Source of the DNA: an uncultured Bacteroidia bacterium
Lineage (GTDB): Bacteria; Bacteroidota; Bacteroidia; Bacteroidales; F082
Assembly (NCBI GenBank): GCA_902786745.1
Contig: CADADR010000008.1
Location: forward strand, 1-64,000
DNA length: 64,000 bases
Reading direction: 5' to 3'
Positions 43,632 through 51,076 of the stretch are shown here, piece by piece. Within the stretch, counting starts at the first letter, position 1, and the number at the start of each line of letters is the position of its first letter. The position numbers and the translations under genes were made by a program. The notes beneath the pieces are model-generated. The model searched no databases and was not told the origin of the DNA. It saw nothing but the letters and a program-made list of their open reading frames with translations.

Positions 43632-44666
43632 ATGGAAAACAATTTTGACCCCAACGCAGCCGCCGTTGCCAATTCTGGTATCTACGGCCTTCCCTGCTCT
43701 GCCGAAGAGGCACAGATCATCATCATACCCGTCGAATGGGAACTCACCACGAGCTATAACCGCGGCACCGTCGACGGACCTGAAACCGTCATGGAAGCCT
43801 CCCTACAGGTCGACCTCTGCCACCACGATTACCCCGATCTCTGGCAGAAAGGTATCTGGATGGACGAGTTCCCGGACGAGCTCCGCGAACTCCACGACAA
43901 GATGGCTCCTATCAGCGACGACATCATCAACGCGTTGTATGAAGGCACCATCGATGAAGACCCAAAGTCCTACGACATGATGTACGAGATGATTGAAGAT
44001 GCCACCGAGAGAATGAACGCCTGGCTGCGCGAGCGCATCGCCTACTGGAGGGCGCAAGGCAAGGTGGTCGGCCTGTTGGGCGGCGACCACAGCTGTCCCC
44101 TCGCCTATCACCAATACCTTAATAGCATAGGTGTGGAATACGGCATCCTGCACGCCGACGCCCACTGCGACCTGCGCGAGGCTTTCGAGGGTTTCAAATA
44201 CTCGCATGCCTCCATCTTCTACAACACGCTGCAATTCAGCAACGTGAAGAAGCTCGTGCAAGTCGGCATCCGCGACTACTGCCACCAGGAAAAGGCTTTG
44301 GCCGAGAGCCAGCCCCACCGCATCAAGGTGTTCTTCGACCGCGACTGCCGCCGCCGCTTGTTTGAAGGCGCGACATGGAAAAGCATCGTGGATGAGATGG
44401 TTGCCGCTCTGCCTAACAAGGTTTACCTCTCCATTGACATCGACGCCCTCGACCCAAAGCTCTGTCCCAACACGGGCACGCCTGTGCCGGGTGGCTTGGA
44501 ATACGAGGAGCTGATGTACCTGCTCAACCGTATCCGCGAAGCAGGCAAGGACATCATCGGCTTCGACCTCTGTGAGGTCTCGCCCTCGCCTGAAAGCGGA
44601 GAGTGGGACGGCAACGTCGGTGCAAGAGTGTTGTTCCATTTGTGCGGAGTGGCATCAAAACCCTAA
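43632..44666 (+). CDS. Ureohydrolase family protein (agmatinase/arginase)
   Basis: 344 residues from MENNFDPNAAAV; the longer frame to 43569 runs over the promoter. Binuclear manganese site motifs: LGGDHSCPLAYH, LHADAHCDLR, SIDIDALDPKLCPNTGTPVP and FDLCEVSPSPES. This is the arginase/agmatinase fold. Agmatinase is more likely than arginase in Bacteroidales, where agmatine gives putrescine for polyamine synthesis, but sequence alone does not fix the substrate. Starts 3 bases before an EamA transporter gene, probably an operon. Confidence 0.85.
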   Translation: MENNFDPNAAAVANSGIYGLPCSAEEAQIIIIPVEWELTTSYNRGTVDGPETVMEASLQVDLCHHDYPDLWQKGIWMDEFPDELRELHDKMAPISDDIINALYEGTIDEDPKSYDMMYEMIEDATERMNAWLRERIAYWRAQGKVVGLLGGDHSCPLAYHQYLNSIGVEYGILHADAHCDLREAFEGFKYSHASIFYNTLQFSNVKKLVQVGIRDYCHQEKALAESQPHRIKVFFDRDCRRRLFEGATWKSIVDEMVAALPNKVYLSIDIDALDPKLCPNTGTPVPGGLEYEELMYLLNRIREAGKDIIGFDLCEVSPSPESGEWDGNVGARVLFHLCGVASKP

Positions 44667-44669
44667 TCC

Positions 44670-45614
44670 ATGGGCACTTCTTACTTCGGTGAGATCATTG
44701 CCCTCATCGTAGCCTTCTCATGGACGGCCACAGCCTTGTTTGCCGAGACCGCCAGCAAGCGCTTGGGCTCGCTGCCGCTCAACCTCATCCGTATGGTGCT
44801 GTCGTGGGCCTTCCTCTCCATCATGCTGTGGGTTGTCACCGGCGCCCCCTACCCCATGTTTGCCAGCGGCAAGGCTTGGTTTTGGCTTGCATTGTCGGGA
44901 CTGGTCGGCTATGTCTTCGGTGACTGGTGCCTGTTCAACTCTTACATCGTCTTCGGCTCACGCTATGGTCAGCTCTTCATGACCCTCGCGCCACCCATGG
45001 CGGGCATCGCGGGTTGGCTGATGCTGGGCGAGTCGATGTCATGGCGATCCTGGCTAGCCATGCTCGTCACCCTGACGGGCATCGCCATCTCCATCCTGGC
45101 GCGTGGCGGCGAGCACCACAAACTCACGCTCAAGCTTCCGTTGAAAGGTGTGTTGTTCGGCATCGGTGCAGGCATTGGACAGGGTGTTGGCTTGGTGCTC
45201 AGTAAGATAGGCTTAGACCATTACGCCCTTTCCATCCCCGCCGAAGCGCCGCAATCCATCGCAAAGATGATGCCTTTTGCTGGCACCTACATCCGTGCCG
45301 TGGCAGGCTTTGTGGGATTCTTCCTTATCTTGGCTTTATCGAAGCAGTTGCACTTGGTCGGCAAGGGAGTCCACGACCGCAAAGGCATGACCTTTGCCGC
45401 CCTCACCACCTTCTTCGGCCCCTTCCTAGGCGTTTCGCTCTCGCTCATGGCGGTGCAATACGCCAAGGCCGGCATCGCCTCCACGCTGATGGCGCTCACG
45501 CCCGTGCTCATCATCGTGCCCTACGCCATCATCCACAAACAGAAGATCTCTGTCAAAGAAGTGATTGGCACCTTGATCACCATGGTTGGCGTAGCATTGT
45601 TTTTCCTGTTGTAA
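44670..45614 (+). CDS. EamA/DMT family transporter
   Basis: 314 residues with ten hydrophobic helices in two EamA repeats (ALIVAFSWTATALFAETASK, VGYVFGDWCLFNSYIVFGSR; LTTFFGPFLGVSLSLMAVQY, ISVKEVIGTLITMVGVALFF). Drug/metabolite transporters export small molecules such as amino acids. The link with the ureohydrolase gene (3 bases) suggests handling of a nitrogen compound, but this is inference. Confidence 0.88.
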   Translation: MGTSYFGEIIALIVAFSWTATALFAETASKRLGSLPLNLIRMVLSWAFLSIMLWVVTGAPYPMFASGKAWFWLALSGLVGYVFGDWCLFNSYIVFGSRYGQLFMTLAPPMAGIAGWLMLGESMSWRSWLAMLVTLTGIAISILARGGEHHKLTLKLPLKGVLFGIGAGIGQGVGLVLSKIGLDHYALSIPAEAPQSIAKMMPFAGTYIRAVAGFVGFFLILALSKQLHLVGKGVHDRKGMTFAALTTFFGPFLGVSLSLMAVQYAKAGIASTLMALTPVLIIVPYAIIHKQKISVKEVIGTLITMVGVALFFLL

Positions 45615-45622
45615 CCAGTGCC

Positions 45623-46756
45623 TCAAAACCGATACACCAACAATCCTTTCAGCATCCAATCGTGGAAGATGCCGCGGAAACTGATGTCATCAACATAATC
45701 CGGCAGATTCAACTGATTGACATCAACGGCATCGCTACTACGGAAATAAAAGCGGTTGTAGGTGAACTGCGTCGAGAAAAAGAAGCGGTTCCATGTCAGG
45801 CTGGCAGCCGCGCTACCGATATAATTGGGCATAGGATAGCACCACACCTTGGATACTCTATCCCCCGTATGGTGACCTTCCACATCGTAAGCATAGGAGA
45901 CAGTCTCCAAATAATTGGCTAAGGTAATCACCGGCATGGCCGTCAAATTGAGGGTGACATTGCGCAGCCCTTGGTCGCGCGAACCCGTCGGGTCTTTATG
46001 CCATAACACGAAATTGACCGAGTAGCCGCCACCCACCGAGGCCTGTAAGGCGGAGAAGCAGTCAAGAAGGTTGTAAGTATCAAGAGCCGCCTCGGGGCTG
46101 TTGTACAAGCTGCCTTGCATATAACGCGCGGTGACCAGCCACGACCCTGCAGTGTGACGCTGAACCAATCCTATCTTATACGTTGCCGGATAGGCAAAGC
46201 GTTTGTTGTTAAAGACATAGTATCCATCGATGGTGAAATTCTTTAGCAATGCGTTTTCTTCCGTTGTCCATTGGTCTTCCCAATAGCTTGAGCTTCCCGC
46301 TTCCCCAATAGCGATGCCCGTGGTAAACGGGTTGCTGATACTGAAGTATTCTGCGTGTACACCCCACGATTTACCCTTGATGTTCAAACCCAAGGAGTGT
46401 TTCTTTTGGGCACTTCGAGGACCCACCTCCAAACCGAAACCGAAACCGACATTGCCATACCCCAGATCAAGGCCTACCTTTTTGCAAAGGTCCTCCGAGA
46501 GGCTATACGTCGACACGCATGGCAAGGTGGTGCCGTCTGCATATTTCACTTTGAAATTGACATCCACATCGAACCCTGCCTTCTGTCCGGTGCTGAACAA
46601 ACCCAATGAAAAACTTGCCTTAGGCTGATAGACAAAAGCCGTGTCGACCACGGCTGGCTTGGTGAGGAAAGCGTTGACCTTATTCCAAAAACCTGCCTCT
46701 TGCGCTTGAGCCGTCATAGTGACAAACAGGGAAGCGACGACCAGAAGTTTCTTCAT
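45623..46756 (-). CDS. Outer-membrane beta-barrel protein, DUF4421-like
   Basis: 377 residues from MKKLLVVASLFVTMTAQAQ (signal peptide). The mature part alternates strands throughout (LGYGNVGFGFGLEVGPR, SWGVHAEYFSIS, FFFSTQFTYNRFYFRSSD) and ends in YRF, as barrel proteins do. Resembles, from memory, the Bacteroidota DUF4421 family; role unknown. Convergent with the EamA gene, 8 bases apart. Confidence 0.65.
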   Translation of the reverse strand: MKKLLVVASLFVTMTAQAQEAGFWNKVNAFLTKPAVVDTAFVYQPKASFSLGLFSTGQKAGFDVDVNFKVKYADGTTLPCVSTYSLSEDLCKKVGLDLGYGNVGFGFGLEVGPRSAQKKHSLGLNIKGKSWGVHAEYFSISNPFTTGIAIGEAGSSSYWEDQWTTEENALLKNFTIDGYYVFNNKRFAYPATYKIGLVQRHTAGSWLVTARYMQGSLYNSPEAALDTYNLLDCFSALQASVGGGYSVNFVLWHKDPTGSRDQGLRNVTLNLTAMPVITLANYLETVSYAYDVEGHHTGDRVSKVWCYPMPNYIGSAAASLTWNRFFFSTQFTYNRFYFRSSDAVDVNQLNLPDYVDDISFRGIFHDWMLKGLLVYRF

Positions 46757-46784
46757 ACTACGCATACTATTCTAATTATGATTG

Positions 46785-46792
46785 CAAAAATA
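46785..46792 (-). promoter_or_regulatory. -7 box for the DUF4421-like gene
   Basis: CAAAAATA reads TATTTTTG on the - strand, 28 bases before the start at 46756. Confidence 0.6.
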
Positions 46793-46835
46793 CGTTTTTT
46801 ATTGGGTGGAGAAGAAAAGAATTCAAAAGAATCCT

Positions 46836-46843
46836 TATCTTTG
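46836..46843 (+). promoter_or_regulatory. -7 box of the DUF47-Pit operon
   Basis: TATCTTTG matches TAnnTTTG. The ATG at 46917 leaves a leader of about 67 nt, the longest in this set. Confidence 0.6.
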
Positions 46844-46916
46844 CCCCAAAATTAACTGCGTTGGATTGTATTGCGTTCGACGTAGCCAATATAACGATTT
46901 CAAACCCATTTCAACA

Positions 46917-47567
46917 ATGGCACTGAACAACCTTTTCACTGGAAGAAGCAGTCGCGAGAAGCACTTCTTCCCCACCTACGCCAAACAGGCGGAGACGGCA
47001 CAGGTTGCCGCCAAATACCTCAAGGAGCTGGTCAAGAGCGACGACCCCGAGGAACGTAAGCTGCTTACCCGAATGATCAAGAAACAGGAGACCACTGGCG
47101 ATGAGCTGCTGCGTGAGTTCTACATCGAGCTCAACGAGGCCTTCGTCACGCCCTTCGACCGCGAGGATATGAATGCCCTCGCCATGGACCTCGACAAGTT
47201 CCTTGACTTCATCAACCACTCGGCCAAGACCATCCTGATGTACAACCCCAAGAAGATCGACAAGCAGATCAAGGAGATCGTGGACAACATCCATGAGGAC
47301 GCCACCATCATCATGCAGGTGTTCGACCTGCTTGACGACCTTGGGAAGAACCATCAACAGATCAGCGACATGTGCCAGAAGGTCACCCTTATCGAGCACG
47401 CTGTCGACGACATCTATGGCGACTACATCTCCTACCTCTTCGAGAACGAAAAGGACGAGATCGAGTTGCTGAAATACAAGGAGATCGCCCAGGTGGTGGA
47501 AGACACCACCGACCGCGCCAAGGAAGTGACGGGTACCGTTAAAAGTCTTCTAATAAAAGAATCGTGA
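46917..47567 (+). CDS. DUF47 (PhoU-like) protein 1, phosphate transport accessory
   Basis: 216 residues from MALNNLFTGRSSREKHF; the frame runs upstream to 46782 only through the promoter region. An all-helical PhoU-like fold of the DUF47/Pit accessory family: HFFPTYAKQAETAQVAAKYL, ITRM-like KKQETTGDELLREFYIELNE and TPFDREDMNALAMDLDKFLD with the conserved acidic metal-binding E/DxxxD pattern. Thought to tune Pit carriers. Overlaps the Pit gene stop-start as TGATG. Confidence 0.88.
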   Translation: MALNNLFTGRSSREKHFFPTYAKQAETAQVAAKYLKELVKSDDPEERKLLTRMIKKQETTGDELLREFYIELNEAFVTPFDREDMNALAMDLDKFLDFINHSAKTILMYNPKKIDKQIKEIVDNIHEDATIIMQVFDLLDDLGKNHQQISDMCQKVTLIEHAVDDIYGDYISYLFENEKDEIELLKYKEIAQVVEDTTDRAKEVTGTVKSLLIKES

Positions 47568-48634
47568 TGAATCTCCTGACCATAGCCATCATCCTGTCCA
47601 TCGTCCTTGCTTTCATCTTCACCTTCCTGAACGGCATGAACGACGCGGCCAACTCCATCTCGACCATCATCGCCACCAAGGTGATGACCCCCGTGCAGGC
47701 CATCTTATGGGCCTCGTTCTGGGAGTTTATGGCCTTTATTTTCATCCGGTTGATCCTCAACCAGCAGTTTGCCGTGGGTAACACCATGGCCAACTTCGCC
47801 GACCAGAGTGTCATCGACCCCTACCTTATCCTGTCGGCCCTCGTCGGCGCCGCCATCTGGGTGGCCATCTGCACCAAGAGCGGCATGCCCATCTCCACCT
47901 CGCACGCCCTCATCGGCGGCATCATTGGAGCGGCTTGGTTCGTCAACGGCAGCAACGTGTTACACATGACGCCCATCATCGTCACCTTGGCGTTCATCGT
48001 ACTCTCCCCGCTCATTGGCCTGTTCCTGGGTTTCTTCCTCGAATGCATCTTCCTGAGGATCTTCAAGAACAGCCCGCGAAAGAGAGTCGACAAGATCTTT
48101 AAGGTGCTGCAGCACTTCTCCACGGCGGCCTTCTGCATCGGCCACGGCTCCAACGACGCGCCCAAGACCATGGGTATCATCGCTGTGCTGATGGCAAGCG
48201 TGTTCACCACGAAAGGTGTCAGCCCCGCTATGCAAGACTTCATCAGCAACTTCTACGACAGCAGCCAAAGCTTCCATATCCCTGACACATTGGCTGTTAT
48301 CTGTTATGTCATCATGTCGTTGGGTATCCTCATCGGTGGCAAAAACGTCATCAAGACCATGGGCGGCGGCTTGGCCAAGATCACGCCCGTGCGTGGCTTC
48401 TCAGCCGAGTTTGCCGGCGCCACCACCCTTATCGCCACCTCCTTCCTCGGCATCCCTGTCAGCACGACGCACACCATCACTGGTGGCGTCATCGGCGTAG
48501 GCCTCACCGACGGTATGAAGTCGGTGAAATGGGTCACGGCCAAGCGCATCATCCTTTCGTGGATCCTCACCATCCCCGTGCCGCTCATCATCGGCGGCAT
48601 CTTGAACCTGTTGTTTCACCTCTTAGTCAAGTAA
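47567..48634 (+). CDS. Pit-family inorganic phosphate transporter
   Basis: 355 residues from the ATG that overlaps the upstream stop (TGATG). Ten to twelve membrane helices in two inverted PiT repeats with the paired signature GMNDAANSISTIIATK and GHGSNDAPKTMGII, plus ISTSHALIGGIIGA and VSTTHTITGGVIGVG. It carries phosphate with protons or sodium. It is flanked by two DUF47 genes in one operon, which is unusual; one partner is the rule. Confidence 0.92.
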   Translation: MNLLTIAIILSIVLAFIFTFLNGMNDAANSISTIIATKVMTPVQAILWASFWEFMAFIFIRLILNQQFAVGNTMANFADQSVIDPYLILSALVGAAIWVAICTKSGMPISTSHALIGGIIGAAWFVNGSNVLHMTPIIVTLAFIVLSPLIGLFLGFFLECIFLRIFKNSPRKRVDKIFKVLQHFSTAAFCIGHGSNDAPKTMGIIAVLMASVFTTKGVSPAMQDFISNFYDSSQSFHIPDTLAVICYVIMSLGILIGGKNVIKTMGGGLAKITPVRGFSAEFAGATTLIATSFLGIPVSTTHTITGGVIGVGLTDGMKSVKWVTAKRIILSWILTIPVPLIIGGILNLLFHLLVK

Positions 48635-48638
48635 TGCC

Positions 48639-49286
48639 ATGAGTCTCAACAGTTTCTTCCAGTTTTTCGTACCCAAGGAAAAGAAGTTCTACCCGCTATA
48701 CCAGCAGCAGGCAGCATACATCGACAAAGCTGCCACGCTTTTGAGGCAGATGCTCTTGGAGACCGATCTCGACCAGCTCGAAGCCTTGAGAAAAGACATC
48801 AAGGTCTGTGAGACCGAAGGCGACAAGGTGCTGCGCGACTTCTACAGCCAGCTCTTCGCTACTGTGCTCACTCCCTTCGACCGCGACGACGTCCACGAAC
48901 TCGCCGAGATGATGGACACCTTCCTCGACCGTATCGACGACTCGGCCAACATCGTCCTCACCCGCCGTTTCCTTGCCGTGGATGAAGACCTCACCACCAT
49001 GGCGGAAAACATCATGTTTGCCGCCGAGAACCTCAGCCACATCATCCGCGACCTGCCACAGCTCTACGACAAGCGTAAGGAGATTGCCCGTCTCTGCCAT
49101 GAGATCAAGACCTTGGAACACGACAACGACGAACTCTACGGCAGCTGCATCAGCAAGCTGTTCCAAAAAGACTACACCCTCACCGAGATCATCAAGCGCA
49201 AGGACTTGGTGCAGGTGCTCGAAAACACCACCAATTCGGTGAAGTATATTTCGGATAAAATAAGGAGTATTATTAGCAAACTATAA
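48639..49286 (+). CDS. DUF47 (PhoU-like) protein 2
   Basis: 215 residues, the paralogue of the protein at 46917: FFVPKEKKFYPLYQQQAAYI, CETEGDKVLRDFYSQLF, LTPFDRDDVHELAEMMDTFL and VLENTTNSVKYISDKIRS. The conserved DRDDVHEL helix is intact. Two accessory proteins might act as a heterodimer or respond to different signals; not known. Gap of 4 bases after the Pit gene. Confidence 0.88.
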   Translation: MSLNSFFQFFVPKEKKFYPLYQQQAAYIDKAATLLRQMLLETDLDQLEALRKDIKVCETEGDKVLRDFYSQLFATVLTPFDRDDVHELAEMMDTFLDRIDDSANIVLTRRFLAVDEDLTTMAENIMFAAENLSHIIRDLPQLYDKRKEIARLCHEIKTLEHDNDELYGSCISKLFQKDYTLTEIIKRKDLVQVLENTTNSVKYISDKIRSIISKL

Positions 49287-49289
49287 GCC

Positions 49290-50483
49290 ATGAGACAAAT
49301 CATCACCAGCCTGTTAGACAACGATCTCTACACCTTCAGCGTATGCTACGCCTACCTGCAGAAGTTCCCTCGCGCCATGGGACAATACACTTTCGTCGAC
49401 CGCAACAACACGGTCTACCCCAAAGGCTTCGCCGAGAAGCTTCGCGAGCAGTTCGACCTCTACGGCAACATCAAGATCACTGACGAAGAAGTGCGTTTCA
49501 TGAAACGGAAATGCTACTACTTCCCATTGTGGTTCTTCACCTTCCTGAAAGGCTTCCACATGAGGCCCTCCGAGGTCGAGGTGAGCCAAGACGAGGAAGG
49601 ACATCTGCACATCCAAGTGACAGGCCTGCTGTGGCGCACCGTGTTTTGGGAGATGCCCATCCTGGCCACCGTCTCCGAGATGATGCACGAGATGAAAGGC
49701 GAGTTTGAGCACTACGACGCCGAGAAGGAATACCAGAAGTCGTACGCCAAAGGCATCCGTCTCATCGGCAACGGCGTTAAGTTCAGCGACTTTGGCACAC
49801 GCCGCCGTTTCTCTTTCGAACATCAGGACCTTGTCATCCGTAGCTTCATTGAGGCTCAGAAGCAGTTCACCAAGACCTGTTTCGTGGGTACCTCCAATGT
49901 GCTGCTGGCCATGAAATACGACCTCACCCCCATCGGCACCATGAGTCACCAATTCATCGAGACCTGCTCACTCTACGGCTACAACGAGGCCAACTACCTC
50001 GCCATGGACTACTGGCAGGAAGTGTATGCCGGTAGCCTGGGTGTGTTCCTCTACGACACCTATACGCGCAAGGCTTTCTTCCAGAACTTCACCCAGCTGC
50101 ACGCCAAGTTGTTTGACGGTCTGCGCGTCGACAGCGGCGACAACTACGAGGCTTTGGAGGAGATCATCGAGAAATACAAGGAGCTCGGCGTCGACCCGGC
50201 ACAGAAGTCCATCATTTTCAGCAACGGCTTGAATGTGGACGAAGCCATCGCCATCCACGAGGCTGTGAACGGCAGGATGCAAGACTCATTCGGTATCGGT
50301 ACCCACCTCACCTGCGACGTCGACAACGTGAAAGCCATGAACATCGTGGTGAAGCTCACGGCGGCCAAGATCACCGAGAAACGTACATGGAAGAAGGTGG
50401 TCAAGCTCAGCGATGACCTCGGCAAGTACACCGGCGACCCGGGCGAGATCGAGATTTGCAAGAAGACGTTGGAGATTGAGTGA
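49290..50483 (+). CDS. pncB: Nicotinate phosphoribosyltransferase
   Basis: 397 residues, normal for PncB. Family segments: LLDNDLYTFSVCYAYLQKFP, YTFVDRNNTVYPKG, KFSDFGTRRRFSFEHQ, VGTSNVLLAMKYDLTPIGTM-SHQF, GLRVDSGDNYEALEE. It joins nicotinate to PRPP with ATP to give nicotinate mononucleotide and pyrophosphate, the first step of NAD salvage (Preiss-Handler). It is 3 bases after the second DUF47 gene, so it is cotranscribed with phosphate uptake genes. Confidence 0.93.
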   Translation: MRQIITSLLDNDLYTFSVCYAYLQKFPRAMGQYTFVDRNNTVYPKGFAEKLREQFDLYGNIKITDEEVRFMKRKCYYFPLWFFTFLKGFHMRPSEVEVSQDEEGHLHIQVTGLLWRTVFWEMPILATVSEMMHEMKGEFEHYDAEKEYQKSYAKGIRLIGNGVKFSDFGTRRRFSFEHQDLVIRSFIEAQKQFTKTCFVGTSNVLLAMKYDLTPIGTMSHQFIETCSLYGYNEANYLAMDYWQEVYAGSLGVFLYDTYTRKAFFQNFTQLHAKLFDGLRVDSGDNYEALEEIIEKYKELGVDPAQKSIIFSNGLNVDEAIAIHEAVNGRMQDSFGIGTHLTCDVDNVKAMNIVVKLTAAKITEKRTWKKVVKLSDDLGKYTGDPGEIEICKKTLEIE

Positions 50484-50524
50484 GCTTAATAGCCAATCCG
50501 CTTGAACTGAATTCTACCACCCTT

Positions 50525-51076
50525 ATGAAAGGACCAGACTACCCTACCCTACAAAACCACATACTCTCCCACCGTATCTTCGAGTCGGAGCTGCACGGCC
50601 TCATGCATTGGCAACAGGTGGAACGCAACGGCTTGCTGCTTGCCTCCGAGACAGGAGCTGACACCACCGTGGTGCGGCTGTTCGCGCTGTTTCACGACAG
50701 CAAGCGCGCCGACGACGGCTTCGATATGGACCATGGTCCTCGTGGTGCTGAATTCGCCAAGACCTGTTTTGAGGAACATCGCATCGACATCGCTCAGGAA
50801 CAATTCGACAAGCTATACCACGCCTGCAAGTTCCACACAACGGAATCCCGCTCAGGCGATGCTACCATTGACACCTGCTACGACGCCGACCGCCTTGACC
50901 TCGGTCGCGTCGGAATCATACTCGACCCAAGCAAAATGGCAACAACCTTCGGCGCTAGGATCGCACAAAAGTCTTTAGATGATGATGTAAAGCCTAATAG
51001 TTTCAGAGAATGGCTCGAGAAGAATCAAAATACTTTCCGCCAGCCACAGCCACTCCGCCACTCGGAACAACCGTAA
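50525..51076 (+). CDS. HD-superfamily hydrolase-like protein
   Basis: 183 residues from MKGPDYPTLQNHILSHR; a GTG at 50480 overlapping the pncB stop is another possible start. HD-type metal motif: HGLMHWQQVERNGLLLA, LFALFHDSKRADDGFDMDHG, HACKFHTTES, CYDADRLDLGRVGI. These fit small HD phosphohydrolases; substrate unknown. The C-terminal 17 codons overlap the 3' end of topB on the other strand by 52 bases. Last gene of the phosphate-NAD operon. Confidence 0.75.
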   Translation: MKGPDYPTLQNHILSHRIFESELHGLMHWQQVERNGLLLASETGADTTVVRLFALFHDSKRADDGFDMDHGPRGAEFAKTCFEEHRIDIAQEQFDKLYHACKFHTTESRSGDATIDTCYDADRLDLGRVGIILDPSKMATTFGARIAQKSLDDDVKPNSFREWLEKNQNTFRQPQPLRHSEQP

